From positions 309,960-373,959 of the forward strand of contig NZ_JBEBMH010000004.1 of the NCBI RefSeq assembly GCF_040081985.1: 64,000 nt of DNA, in the 5' to 3' direction. The notes under the pieces are model-generated. The model made no database searches, was not told the origin of the DNA, and saw only the letters and a list, made by a program, of their open reading frames with translations. Every line of letters begins with the position of its first letter. Position 1 is the first letter of the stretch. This DNA is from Kumtagia yinganensis (GTDB lineage: Bacteria > Pseudomonadota > Alphaproteobacteria > Rhizobiales > Rhizobiaceae). The position numbers and the translations under genes are program-made. Below are positions 17,347 through 26,025 of this stretch, one piece after another.

Positions 17347-17976
17347 TCAAGCATCCCTCTCGGCCTCTCCGCTCACGGGCCCCGGTTCCGCCGGAGCGTC
17401 ATTCGCCGCCTGGTGCTTCGGGCCGCCCTTGGCGACGCCGACCATCGCGGGACGCAGGACGCGCTCGCCGATCGAATAGCCGGGCTGGACCACCTGCACC
17501 ACCGTGTTGGCGGGAACTTGCGGGTTCGGCACCTCGAACATGGCCTGGTGGAAATGCGGATCGAACTTTTCACCCTCGGGGTCGAGTTTCTTCACACCAT
17601 GGCGTTCCAGGGTCGACAGCATCGAACGCTCGGTCATCTCAACGCCTTCGACGAGCGCGGATAGACCGGCATCGGCGGCCGCCCGCACTTCCGCTGGAAT
17701 GGCTTCCAACGCCCGGCGCAGATTGTCGGAGACCGACAGCATGTCGCGGGCGAAATTGGCCACGGCATAGGCGCGCGCGTCCTGGATCTCGCGGGCCGTG
17801 CGGCGACGAAGATTCTCCATTTCCGCGACCGTCCGCAGGGCGCGGTCCTTGAGTTCCTCGTTCTCCTTGAGAAGCTTGACCAACGCCTCGTAGTCGCCGC
17901 CCTCGCCGGTCGCCGCCGCCTCGCCCGCTGCCGGGTTTTCTTCAGGCACGCGCTCGTCCTTCGCCTGATCGCTCAT
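17347..17976 (-). CDS. grpE: Nucleotide exchange factor GrpE (Hsp70 cochaperone)
   Basis: GrpE releases ADP from DnaK and acts in the cytoplasmic heat-shock chaperone cycle. The 209-residue protein has a disordered acidic N-terminus, a long coiled-coil helix (about 30-100, with LLKENEELKDRALRTVAEMENLRRR and NFARDMLSVSDNLRRAL) and the C-terminal beta domain with FDPHFHQAMFEVPN, VVQPGY and GERVLRPAMVGVA. ATG 17976 (MSDQAKDE) fits family starts; ATGs at 17982 and 17991 are alternatives. hrcA and rph, frequent upstream neighbours in rhizobia, are not adjacent here; upstream is a divergent small gene. Confidence 0.96.
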   Translation of the reverse strand: MSDQAKDERVPEENPAAGEAAATGEGGDYEALVKLLKENEELKDRALRTVAEMENLRRRTAREIQDARAYAVANFARDMLSVSDNLRRALEAIPAEVRAAADAGLSALVEGVEMTERSMLSTLERHGVKKLDPEGEKFDPHFHQAMFEVPNPQVPANTVVQVVQPGYSIGERVLRPAMVGVAKGGPKHQAANDAPAEPGPVSGEAERDA

Positions 17977-18238
17977 CGTCATTTCCCACATTTCCAGAAT
18001 TCATCGGAGTCGGGCCGGATATCGATGCTATGCGCCTAAAAATCAAGGGGCAGAGGCGTTTCGTTCGGCACGGCAAGAATGGCCGGCGTATAGCCAAAAC
18101 AACAAACGACCGCTCCCGCGCGGCACAGTTTCGTTCGGATTTTACTCAAATTTTACCATGCGATAATGGCAGGAGACGTTTGCCGGAACCATTCGCGCGG
18201 CCCACGGGTTTCTTTGCCGAACAACGGGTAAAGAGGAC

Positions 18239-18454
18239 ATGACCGACGACGAGCACCATAAGCCTGCGAAACTCGAGACCGAATTCCGTCGGCAGATGCG
18301 CAGCGGCCAAATGGCAAGGTTTGTCGGCACCTTGCCGCTCTATTCGGTCCAGCACGACATGCCGGATCGATTCTCGAAATTGCTGCGTCAGATCGACAGG
18401 CTGCCCAACGAGGATGCCGGCGCCATGCGGGGCGCCCACAAGGCACGAAACTGA
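18239..18454 (+). CDS. Small protein with NepR-like C-terminal motif
   Basis: A 71-residue protein preceded by GAGG 3-7 nt before ATG 18239. The first half is charged (KLETEFRRQMRSGQMARF); the second contains MPDRFSKLLRQIDRL (about 42-56), which resembles the VPDRFxxLLxxLD helix of NepR anti-sigma factors of the alphaproteobacterial general stress response. No ecfG-type sigma or phyR gene is adjacent, and the family is short enough for chance similarity. It is divergent from grpE, and the 200 bp between may hold both promoters. Confidence 0.6.
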   Translation: MTDDEHHKPAKLETEFRRQMRSGQMARFVGTLPLYSVQHDMPDRFSKLLRQIDRLPNEDAGAMRGAHKARN

Positions 18455-18713
18455 ACGCGACGGCCGGTTCCGACACGCCAGCCGTCGACCTCCCCAAAGC
18501 GGCCTCAAGTTGCCTTTGCTCGGTTTCCGTAACGGTCCTCCGTTTCTGCATCGTCGCCTGGCGGTGCGATATGACGGTGCGTCAAGGCCGCGCATGACAT
18601 AGACAGGTTCGGAACGCCTGAAACGCGAAAAGGTCGGGCCGGATTTTGTCCAGCCCTCGAAGCGATTTCCGTGATAGGATGACCGCCACGCCGACGAATT
18701 TTGAGGTCGCCCT

Positions 18714-19526
18714 ATGATCGCCAGCGACAGGGTGTTTGCAGGGTCCATCCCCGAAATCTACAACCGTCTGATGGTGCCGCTTCTGTTCGATCCCTACGCG
18801 GCATACCTCGCGGATCGGGTCGTCGGGCTCAGGCCGAGCGATGTGCTGGAGACCGCCGCGGGAACGGGCGCGCTTACCCGGGCCATGGCATCGCGGCTTC
18901 CCGCCGGCGCGCGCATCACGGCAACCGATCTCAACCAACCCATGCTGGATCGCGCCGCCGCGACCACACCCGGCAGCGATCGTATCCGCTGGCAGCAGGC
19001 CGACGCGCTGGCCCTGCCCTTCGAGGACCGGAGCTTCGACGTCGTGGCATGCCAGTTCGGCGTGATGTTCTTTCCCGACAGGATTTTGGGATACAGCGAG
19101 GCGCGGCGTGTGCTCGCGCCTGGCGGCACATTCCTGTTCAACGTCTGGGATCGCCTTTCAGAAAACGCCTTCGTCACCGTCGTCTCGGCGACGCTGGCAA
19201 AACTGTTTCCCGCCGATCCACCCACCTTCATGGAGCGGCTGCCGCACGGTTATTACGATCTGGCCGCGATCGGTGCGGATCTCAAAGCGGCAGGCTTTTC
19301 CTCGTTCGGAACCGAAACCATCGGCCACGTGGCGACAGCCGCCACGCCGCTCGACGCCGCGACCGCCTACTGCCAGGGATCGCCGCTCAGAACCGAAATC
19401 GAAGCGCGCAAGAACCCGTCATTGCAGGACGCTACGCAGGCGGTGGCCGACGACCTTGAGAGAGCGTTTGGGAGCGGGCCTATCCGGGGTCCTATCCGCG
19501 CCCATCTGATCGCCGCTTCGCACTGA
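18714..19526 (+). CDS. Class I SAM-dependent methyltransferase (UbiE/Methyltransf_11 type)
   Basis: A 270-residue methyltransferase with SAM-binding motif VLETAAGTGALTRAM (about 43-57), the acidic end of strand 2 ITATDLNQPML (about 67-77), QQADALALPFEDRSFDVV (about 93-110) and a post-motif ARRVLAPGGTFLFNVWD. It is a small-molecule-type enzyme; the substrate cannot be inferred. It stands alone, convergent with the DUF934 gene and separated from the small gene upstream by about 260 bp without evident genes. Confidence 0.88.
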   Translation: MIASDRVFAGSIPEIYNRLMVPLLFDPYAAYLADRVVGLRPSDVLETAAGTGALTRAMASRLPAGARITATDLNQPMLDRAAATTPGSDRIRWQQADALALPFEDRSFDVVACQFGVMFFPDRILGYSEARRVLAPGGTFLFNVWDRLSENAFVTVVSATLAKLFPADPPTFMERLPHGYYDLAAIGADLKAAGFSSFGTETIGHVATAATPLDAATAYCQGSPLRTEIEARKNPSLQDATQAVADDLERAFGSGPIRGPIRAHLIAASH

Positions 19527-19576
19527 CGTTACCGCCGGTACGGGAACCGCAAGCGCTGGGGTCCCGATCCGAGGCT

Positions 19577-20125
19577 TCAGCGCGAACGCCGCCAGGAATA
19601 GCCCGCGCCCTTGGAGGGTTCCGCCGCCGGCTTGGCGGTCGGCTGGTAGTAAAGGCCGATGCCGCCAACGCGGCCTTCCTCGAGGCGGCGAATCAGCACC
19701 GGATTGACAATCTCGAACTCGTTGAAGCCGAGCCTGAGCATATGCGGCAACTGGTCGACCAGAACCTGTCCCGTGGCGCGAACCGCACGCTCGAAACCAT
19801 GGCGGCTGCGCAGCAATTCGGCCTTGGAAAAGCTACGGCCGTCATTGAAGGCCGGGAAGGCCAGCGCCACCAGCGACAAATCGTCGAGAAGATCGGCGAT
19901 CTTCTCGACGGGGTCGGCCGGCAACAGGAGCACGCCGAGCCGCTCCTTCGCCGATTTGCGGACCACCGGATCGAGATCGAGGAAAACCTGCAGCGGCAGG
20001 ATGAAGCGGCCGTTGCCGGCCAGCGCCTCGGCGCCTTCGGCATGCTGCCATTCGTCCTCGCGAAAACCGTCCGGCGTCCACAGGCGCGGCGCGGGCGGGG
20101 CGGTCTCGTTCTTCACTTCGGTCAT
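19577..20125 (-). CDS. DUF934 protein, sulfite-reduction accessory
   Basis: DUF934 proteins are regularly encoded next to cysI/cysH in alpha- and betaproteobacteria and are presumed to assist siroheme-dependent sulfite (or nitrite) reduction. The 182-residue sequence shows LWTPDGFREDEWQHAE near the N-terminus and ending blocks GRSFSKAELLRSR, GQVLVDQLPHMLRLGFNEFEI. ATG 20125 (MTEVKNE) is chosen; in-frame ATGs at 20137 and 20173 exist and none has a strong ribosome binding site. It is the last gene of the cysG-to-DUF934 operon. Confidence 0.85.
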   Translation of the reverse strand: MTEVKNETAPPAPRLWTPDGFREDEWQHAEGAEALAGNGRFILPLQVFLDLDPVVRKSAKERLGVLLLPADPVEKIADLLDDLSLVALAFPAFNDGRSFSKAELLRSRHGFERAVRATGQVLVDQLPHMLRLGFNEFEIVNPVLIRRLEEGRVGGIGLYYQPTAKPAAEPSKGAGYSWRRSR

Positions 20126-20221
20126 GAGGGCGAGCATATGGCTTATTCTCGGCTTGGTTTCCAGTCTCGCCATGGGCGAAACGGCCTGGCTATTCGCAAA
20201 GACGCCTGGGACGATTTTTTT

Positions 20222-20971
20222 CTAGGCGGCGGTCGTCAGTGCCTCGCCAAGACCCGGCAGATGAATGCCGCATTCGATCTTGGTCTGACCCGCCCAGCGG
20301 CCGCTGCGGGCGTCATCGCCCGGCTTGACGATCGAGGTGCAGGGAAAACAGCCGATCGACAGATAGCCGTAGGCGACCAGCGGATTCTCGCGCAGCGCGT
20401 GCGCCCGCATATAATCGGCGAGGTCGCTCGTGCCCCACTTGGCCAGCGGGTTGATGCGGATGCGCGGGCCGACCGCCTCGAACACCGGAAGTGCGGCGCG
20501 GGTTGCCGCCTGGAAGCGTTTTCGGCCGGTGAACCAGGCGCGGAACGGCGCCACGCCGCGCGCCATCGGCTCGACCTTTCGGATCTCGCAGCAGCCATCG
20601 GTGTCGGATTGGTGCAGTTTTCCGCCGGGATCGAGCCGGTCGAGCGCCGCCTGGTCAGGCGTCACGATGCGGATATCGGTCAGGCCAAGATCGGCGGCCA
20701 GCGCGTCGCGGTACTCCAGCGTCTCGCCGAAATGTTTTCCCGTATCGAGGAAGATCACCGGCAGGGCCGGGTCGACCTCGGCGATCATGTGCAGCAGCAC
20801 CGCCGAATCCGCGCCGAAAGACGACACGGCCGCGATACCGCCATGAAAGGACCGGCGAGCCGCTTCCTCGATCACCGCGCGCGGCGTTAGGCCACCGAAG
20901 CGCGCGTCGAGTTCGGCGGCTTCCTCGGCGGCGGTCAGGTCGGCGTCAGGCTGCCTTGGCTTCGCCACCAT
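20222..20971 (-). CDS. cysH: Phosphoadenylyl/adenylyl-sulfate reductase (iron-sulfur APS reductase type)
   Basis: CysH reduces activated sulfate to sulfite with thioredoxin in assimilatory sulfate reduction. The 249-residue protein has the adenylyl-binding SSFGADSAVLLHM (about 50-62), TGKHFGETLEYRD (about 77-89), DGCCEIRKVEP (about 125-135) and GCFPCT (about 207-212). The paired cysteines CC and CxxC are the iron-sulfur ligands of APS reductases, so APS rather than PAPS is the likelier substrate. The start overlaps the end of cysI by 26 bp, so the two are coupled. Confidence 0.94.
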   Translation of the reverse strand: MVAKPRQPDADLTAAEEAAELDARFGGLTPRAVIEEAARRSFHGGIAAVSSFGADSAVLLHMIAEVDPALPVIFLDTGKHFGETLEYRDALAADLGLTDIRIVTPDQAALDRLDPGGKLHQSDTDGCCEIRKVEPMARGVAPFRAWFTGRKRFQAATRAALPVFEAVGPRIRINPLAKWGTSDLADYMRAHALRENPLVAYGYLSIGCFPCTSIVKPGDDARSGRWAGQTKIECGIHLPGLGEALTTAA

Positions 20972-22616
20972 AAAGCGCCTCCTTGAACGGCGCCGGGCCG
21001 AGGCGGCGATAGGCGGCGAGGAAATTCTCCGAGCGGTCCAACCGGCGGGCGAGATAGGTTTCGACCACGGTCTCGATGGCGTCTGTAATCTCGTCCGGAC
21101 CGAAGCCGCGGCCTATGATCTCGCCGACTGAAGTGTGCTCGTCGCCCGAACCGCCGAGCGTCACCTGGTAGAGTTCCGCGCCCTTCTTCTCGACGCCCAG
21201 AATGCCGATATGGCCGACATGGTGGTGGCCGCAGGCGTTGATGCAGCCGGAGATCTTCAGCTTCAGCTCGCCGATGTCGCGCTGCCGCTCCAGCGAGGCG
21301 AAGCGGTTGGAGATCTCCTGCGCCACCGAGATCGAGCGGGCATTGGCCAGCGCGCAATAGTCGAGGCCGGGGCAGGCGATGATATCGGTGATCAGGCCGG
21401 AATTCGGCGTGGCCAGGTCGATCTCGACCAGAGCGTCATAGACCGCCTTCAAGTCGGCGCGCGCCACATGCGGCAGGATCAGGTTCTGCTCGTGGCTGAC
21501 GCGGATTTCGCCGAAGGCGTATCTGTCGGCGATGTCGGCCACCGCCTCCATCTGGCTGTCGCTTGCGTCGCCGGGCGCTTCGCCGATGCCCTTCAGCGAG
21601 ATGGTCACGGCTGCATAGTCCGGGTGGCGATGGGTGATCACATTCTGGTCCACCCATTCGGCGAAACTTTTCGAATCCAGCCGAGCCAGTTTCACCGCCT
21701 GATCGCCATCCGGCCGGGCCTTGAGTTCCGGCGGCGCAAAATAGGCATTGATGGAAGCGATATCGGCTGCCGGCAGGGTCAGTTCGTTGTCTTTCAACGC
21801 AGCCCATTCGGCCTCAACCTGGCGGGCGAACTCTTCCGTGCCGGTCTCGTGCACCAGGATTTTTATGCGCGCCTTGTATTTGTTGTCGCGCCGTCCGTAG
21901 AGGTTGTAGACGCGCAGGATGGCCGTCGCGTAGGACAGCAGGTGCTTTTCGGGGAGGAAATCCCTGATCTTCTTGGCGATCATCGGCGTGCGGCCCTGTC
22001 CGCCGCCGACATAGACGGCGAAGCCAAGCTCGCCTTCTGCGTTCTTCTTCAGGTGCAGGCCTATGTCATGGGTCTGGATGGCGGCGCGGTCGCGCTCCGC
22101 ACCCGTCACCGCGATCTTGAACTTGCGCGGCAGGAACGAGAACTCGGGATGCACCGATGACCACTGCCTGAGAATCTCGGCATAGGGGCGCGGATCGGCA
22201 ACCTCGTCGGCGGCGGCGCCGGCGAAATGATCAGCGGTCACGTTGCGGATGCAGTTGCCTGATGTCTGGATGGCATGCATCTCGACCGAAGCGAGGTCCG
22301 CCAGGATCGCCGGGATGTCGGACAGCGCCGGCCAGTTGAACTGGATGTTCTGGCGGGTGGTGAAGTGGCCGTAGCCCTTGTCGTATTTGCGGGCGATGTG
22401 GGCCAGCATGCGCAACTGGCCCGAATTCAACGTGCCGTAAGGAATGGCGATGCGCAGCATGTAGGCGTGGAGCTGCAGGTAGACGCCGTTCATCAGCCGG
22501 AGCGGCCGAAACTGGTCCTCGGTGATCTCTCCAGCAAGACGCCTGTCCACCTGGTCGGTGAACTCGGCGACGCGGGCCTTCACGAAATCCTGATCGAACT
22601 CATCGTAGCGGTACAT
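20946..22616 (-). CDS. cysI: Nitrite/sulfite reductase hemoprotein (assimilatory sulfite reductase, CysI-like)
   Basis: A 556-residue siroheme/[4Fe-4S] enzyme that reduces sulfite to sulfide by six electrons. The ferredoxin-like substrate lobes include GYGHFTTRQNIQFNW (about 81-95) and SGNCIRNVTAD. The cluster-binding cysteines lie in ACPGLDYCALA (about 406-416) and SGCINACGHHH (about 446-456). The neighbours (siroheme synthase, APS reductase, DUF934) support sulfite over nitrite. It is flanked by the DUF2849 gene 30 bp upstream and overlapped by cysH downstream. Confidence 0.94.
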   Translation of the reverse strand: MYRYDEFDQDFVKARVAEFTDQVDRRLAGEITEDQFRPLRLMNGVYLQLHAYMLRIAIPYGTLNSGQLRMLAHIARKYDKGYGHFTTRQNIQFNWPALSDIPAILADLASVEMHAIQTSGNCIRNVTADHFAGAAADEVADPRPYAEILRQWSSVHPEFSFLPRKFKIAVTGAERDRAAIQTHDIGLHLKKNAEGELGFAVYVGGGQGRTPMIAKKIRDFLPEKHLLSYATAILRVYNLYGRRDNKYKARIKILVHETGTEEFARQVEAEWAALKDNELTLPAADIASINAYFAPPELKARPDGDQAVKLARLDSKSFAEWVDQNVITHRHPDYAAVTISLKGIGEAPGDASDSQMEAVADIADRYAFGEIRVSHEQNLILPHVARADLKAVYDALVEIDLATPNSGLITDIIACPGLDYCALANARSISVAQEISNRFASLERQRDIGELKLKISGCINACGHHHVGHIGILGVEKKGAELYQVTLGGSGDEHTSVGEIIGRGFGPDEITDAIETVVETYLARRLDRSENFLAAYRRLGPAPFKEALYGGEAKAA

Positions 22617-22646
22617 GGTCGTGCTTCCGTGGGCTTCTTTGCCCTC

Positions 22647-22943
22647 TCAAGCGGCCGTTCTGGCCTGTTTTCCCAAATCGAGGCGATTGGTCGGGCCGGC
22701 GGCGCGGATGCGCTCGCGCAGGCGCAGCGGCCGGATGGCGCCGTCTGTCAACTCGACGTCGATCAGTTCGACGTCGACGACTTCGTTGTTGGCGAAGGCT
22801 GCCTTGCCGGCGGCTTCCAGCTCGGCTTCCCCGGCCTTGTCGTTGACGACTTCGGCCTCGGCGATGGTCTCGGCCCAGATTTTCGCGGGCGAGAACCAGA
22901 CGGCCTCGCCGTCGATCAGCCGGTTGGCGGTCAGAACCTTCAT
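22647..22943 (-). CDS. DUF2849 protein in the sulfite-reductase operon
   Basis: This 98-residue protein is of the DUF2849 type, found almost always between cysG and cysI in alphaproteobacteria. Features are MKVLTANRLIDGEAVWF at the N-terminus, an Ala/Glu-rich middle and a C-terminal RLRERIRAAGPTNRLDLG. Its role is unknown; co-occurrence suggests help in siroheme enzyme assembly or function. It overlaps the end of cysG by 4 bp. Confidence 0.88.
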   Translation of the reverse strand: MKVLTANRLIDGEAVWFSPAKIWAETIAEAEVVNDKAGEAELEAAGKAAFANNEVVDVELIDVELTDGAIRPLRLRERIRAAGPTNRLDLGKQARTAA

Positions 22944-24388
22944 GATTGCGCCTCTTCAGCCTCGGCATCGGACGATACGGGCCGGTACGCCGCCAGCGGT
23001 TCGGAGCGGGAAAAATCGCCGCCGGCCACCGCATCGCCGATAATGGTCATCACAGGGCCGCCGAGGTCGTCGCGGGCTTGCAGCGACGGCAGGTCGGCAA
23101 GCGTGCCGTGGAAGCGGCGGCGATTGGGCAGGCTGGCATTCTCCACCACGGCGACGGCGGTGTCGGGCGAAAGGCCGGCATCCATCAGGCGCGCCGCCAC
23201 GTCGGCCGCCACCGAGCGGCCCATATAGACGGCGACCGTCGCGCCGGAGATCGCCAGCTTGGCCCAGTCGGGCAGCGAGTTTCCCTTCAGATCGTGGCCG
23301 GTGGTAAACACCATCGACGAGGTCACGCCGCGCAATGTCAGCGGCAGTTCGAAATCGGCGGCGGCGGCGAATGCGGAGGTGACGCCAGGCACCACCTCGA
23401 AGGAGATAGCCGCATCGCGCAGCGCCTGCATCTCCTCGCCGGCACGGCCGAACACCAGCGGGTCGCCCGACTTCAGCCGCACCACGCGCTTGCCGTCGCG
23501 GCCCAGCCGCACCAGCAGCGCGTTGATTTCCGATTGCGTCTTGGAGTGGCAGCCCTTTCGCTTGCCCACCGGCAACCGCTCGGCATCGCGGCGGCCCATG
23601 GCGATCACCGCCTCCGGCACCAGCGCGTCATGAACGATGACGTCGGCTTCCATCAGCAGCCGGTGCGCGCGCAACGTCAGCAAATCCTCGGCGCCGGGAC
23701 CGGCGCCCACCAGCGCGACATGACCAGCACCCCTGCCCTGCTCGGCCAGAAGGCGGCCGGCGGCGGCGCGCGCCTCGCGCACGCCGCTCACCTCGAGCGC
23801 CCGGGCAGGCGCCCCCGAGAAAAACGAATGCCAGAACGACCGGCGGGCCAGCCCTTTGGGAAACAACTTTTCGGCCGCGTCTCGGAACGAATTGGCAAGT
23901 GCAGCCAGCACCCCGAGCGATGGCGGCAGCATGGCATCGATGCGCGCCCGCACCAACTGGGCCAGCACCGGGCCGGCGCCCTCAGTGCCTATCGCGATGG
24001 CAAGCGGTGCGCGGTTGACGATCGCGGGCGTGTAGAAATCGCAGAGGTCGGGGCGGTCGACGGCGTTGACGGCGATGCCCAACCGCCGTGCATCCTGGGA
24101 GATGCGCCGGTCCAACGCCTCATTGCCGCTCGCAGCGAACACCAGCGCGGCGCCTTCGATCACCGATGCATCATAGGCGGCTTCGACAAGCTTGGCATCA
24201 TTCTCGCCAAGCCAGCCGCGCAGGGCCGGTTCGGCGGCATCGGCGACAACGATCAACCGGGCGCTAGACTGCGCAAGCAAGCGCGCCTTGGCCAGTGCCT
24301 CGTCGCCATTGCCGACGACGACCACGCTTCGCCCCTCGACCCGCAGGAAGACGGGGAAGGCGTTGAGCTTGGTTGACGGCTGCGGCAT
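22940..24388 (-). CDS. cysG: Siroheme synthase (uroporphyrinogen methyltransferase / dehydrogenase / ferrochelatase)
   Basis: CysG makes siroheme, the cofactor of CysI, from uroporphyrinogen III. The 482-residue protein has an N-terminal Rossmann dehydrogenase/ferrochelatase domain (about 1-200; VVVVGNGDEALAKARLL and DFYTPAIVNRAPLAIAIGT) and a C-terminal SAM-dependent methyltransferase domain (about 215-460; ALVGAGPGAEDLLTLRA, VIVHDALV, RLKSGDPLVFGRAGEE). ATG 24388 is the family start; about 70 extra upstream in-frame codons read through the promoter region and are rejected. It is first in the sulfite-reduction operon and its 3' end overlaps the DUF2849 gene. Confidence 0.95.
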   Translation of the reverse strand: MPQPSTKLNAFPVFLRVEGRSVVVVGNGDEALAKARLLAQSSARLIVVADAAEPALRGWLGENDAKLVEAAYDASVIEGAALVFAASGNEALDRRISQDARRLGIAVNAVDRPDLCDFYTPAIVNRAPLAIAIGTEGAGPVLAQLVRARIDAMLPPSLGVLAALANSFRDAAEKLFPKGLARRSFWHSFFSGAPARALEVSGVREARAAAGRLLAEQGRGAGHVALVGAGPGAEDLLTLRAHRLLMEADVIVHDALVPEAVIAMGRRDAERLPVGKRKGCHSKTQSEINALLVRLGRDGKRVVRLKSGDPLVFGRAGEEMQALRDAAISFEVVPGVTSAFAAAADFELPLTLRGVTSSMVFTTGHDLKGNSLPDWAKLAISGATVAVYMGRSVAADVAARLMDAGLSPDTAVAVVENASLPNRRRFHGTLADLPSLQARDDLGGPVMTIIGDAVAGGDFSRSEPLAAYRPVSSDAEAEEAQS

Positions 24389-24642
24389 GGCGCGGTTGGC
24401 TTCCTGGCTGGAAAGACTGATATTTAATCGCGGGCAGAGCTTTTCAGAAGGAACCCACTCGCGCGCCAGTTTGCAGGACGCAATCGCTTTTCCGCAAGTG
24501 CGAAGGGCGGAAGAAAATTTTTCCGCAGTGCGGTTTTTTGGCACGTTTATATCGCCAGGAACCCCGATCCACCCGGTTGCGTTAGCCCGGCGAGGCATCG
24601 TCCGATGCTTCAGGTCCGTTCCAGCATGAAGGAGGTTGCCGC
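24389..24642. promoter_or_regulatory. Divergent promoter region between cysG operon and host-attachment protein gene
   Basis: This 254-bp region separates divergent starts and contains an AT-rich core near 24515-24550 flanked by short CCGCA/TGCGG inverted motifs, including a CCGCAGTGCGG palindrome. Those motifs could be operator half-sites for the sulfur operon, but no known consensus is matched with confidence. A GAAGGAGG near 24628 is the ribosome binding site of the plus-strand gene. Confidence 0.4.
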
Positions 24643-25089
24643 ATGGCCGCGAAACTCAAACACGGCATATGGGTCGTGGTTGCCGATGGCGAAAAGGCGC
24701 TGTTTCTGGAGAACAAGGGAGACGGGCTTTATCCGGATTTCGAGGTCGTGCGCGAACTGTCCGAAGAGAACCCGCCGACCCGGGAACAGGGTTCGGACCG
24801 GCCGGGCCGCTTCAACGACGGCCCTTCGCCGCACCGCAGCGCGGTTGCCGACACCGATTGGCACAAGGTGGCCAAGGAGCGGTTCGCGGTGGAGATCGCC
24901 GAGAAGCTCTACAAGGCGGCGCATCGCGGCGACTTCAAGCAGATCATCCTGATCGCCCCGCCCGTCGTGCTCGGCGAGATGCGCAAGAAGCTTCACAAGG
25001 AAGTCGAGGCCATGGTGGTGGCTGAATATCCGAAGACGCTGACCAATCACCCGGTGCCCGAGATAGAGAAGATGCTGATGGCGGCTTGA
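24643..25089 (+). CDS. Host attachment protein family (eRF1-like, baeRF type)
   Basis: A 148-residue protein of the family annotated as host attachment protein, related to bacterial eRF1-like domains. It shows the typical N-terminus WVVVADGEKALFLEN (about 9-23), a linker with SDRPGRFND, and IILIAPPVVLGEMRKKLHKEV (about 105-125). ATG 24643 has a strong GAAGGAGG 8 nt upstream. The biochemical role is uncertain; the name comes from an Agrobacterium study and should not be over-read. Confidence 0.85.
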   Translation: MAAKLKHGIWVVVADGEKALFLENKGDGLYPDFEVVRELSEENPPTREQGSDRPGRFNDGPSPHRSAVADTDWHKVAKERFAVEIAEKLYKAAHRGDFKQIILIAPPVVLGEMRKKLHKEVEAMVVAEYPKTLTNHPVPEIEKMLMAA

Positions 25090-25213
25090 GGGCGAGGCAG
25101 ATCATCTAACGGGCATTTTTCCGATACGAGCGTAACATACAGTGAACACACGCACGGAACCCTATCGCCCGCTGTTTCGTTGGCCTCAATACCTAACCAA
25201 CCAGGAGGCAACG

Positions 25214-25567
25214 ATGAAAACGCTCCTATCTGGACTGGTGGCCACTGCGTTGGCTGCCTCGGTTGCCGTAGCCGTACCGGTGCCGGCGAACGCCGCCACG
25301 ATTTTCGTGCCGCAGGTCGAGCAGGGCCGCACTGATGTGCAACAGGCCTCTCATACCTATCGGCATTGGCAGAGGCAGCAGCGTCGTGCGGAGCGGCGCG
25401 CCTACCGTCGATATGCGGCGCGGGAACGCTGCTATTACTATGGCGGCTGTTACCAACGCAGGCACTATGGATACGGCCCATATTACGGCAGGAGTTACGG
25501 GTTCGCCCCGCGCTACTACCCGCGGTACTATCGGCCCCCTGGCGTCTCGTTACGCTTTGACCTCTGA
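25214..25567 (+). CDS. Small secreted Tyr/Arg-rich protein
   Basis: A 117-residue protein with a clear Sec signal peptide (about 1-28, LLSGLVATALAASVAVAVPVPANA, likely cut after ANA) followed by a mature part very rich in Tyr, Arg and Gly (YRRYAARERCYYYGG, then several RYYP/YGPYYGR repeats). ATG 25214 follows AGGAGG. Similar short exported Tyr-rich proteins are frequent in rhizobia, but I know no function. A strong hairpin lies about 45 bp beyond the stop. Confidence 0.8.
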   Translation: MKTLLSGLVATALAASVAVAVPVPANAATIFVPQVEQGRTDVQQASHTYRHWQRQQRRAERRAYRRYAARERCYYYGGCYQRRHYGYGPYYGRSYGFAPRYYPRYYRPPGVSLRFDL

Positions 25568-26025
25568 CGACCTGCGACGTGACTAAACCAGCATGGTGGA
25601 AGACGCTTGAGCCGCGCAACGACGCTGTTGCGCGGCTGCGGTCAACAATCCAAGTCTGACGGCGGCTACACCGATGCCGCGCCGACAACCTCCGAGCCGT
25701 GCCTTGCGAGATGCGCGCGAGAGATGAGGAGGTCGAGGCGATGGTGGGCGCGGAACGTAGGCTACCGTCGCAGGGTCAGCATCGCTTTCGCCGTGGGACA
25801 ACAACGGGTGATGCTTCTCGGAATCTTCTGCGGTGGGCAGAACATCGATCTCGGCCTGTTCGAAGACCGAGTCTGAAATCTCTATTCCTTCAATCACTTT
25901 TGTGCCGTCAAAACGACAAACACAATCGCCAAGGGTTGCGCGCCCCCGGCAGCATCCACCATATTGCAAAGACTGCGCTTTCGCGCTTCCCGCACGCACT
26001 GGACCTGAAAGGCGACACCTGAACG
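25568..26025. other. 458-bp interval without a convincing gene
   Basis: Apart from the hairpin at 25610-25637, I see no gene I trust. A minus-strand frame at 25583-25999 has a protein-like stretch (FDGTKVIEGIEISDSVFEQ) but an arginine-rich tail, no good ribosome binding site and no family I recognise. Confidence 0.4.
25610..25637 (+). terminator. Terminator-like hairpin after the Tyr-rich gene
   Basis: AGCCGCGCAAC, a 6-nt loop and the exact reverse complement form a perfect 11-bp stem. A following T-run is lacking, so termination may be inefficient or the structure may instead stabilise the transcript. Confidence 0.4.

Noticed and set aside
22946..24376. Plus-strand frame opposite cysG, and similar long frames opposite the ABC permeases, aminotransferase and BMP gene
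   Set aside because: These frames lie opposite well-supported genes and consist of His/Gln/Arg-rich shadow sequence without domains.
25583..25999. Minus-strand frame of 138 codons
   Set aside because: A short protein-like stretch is present, but the ends are Arg/Pro-rich and no ribosome binding site or family could be seen.
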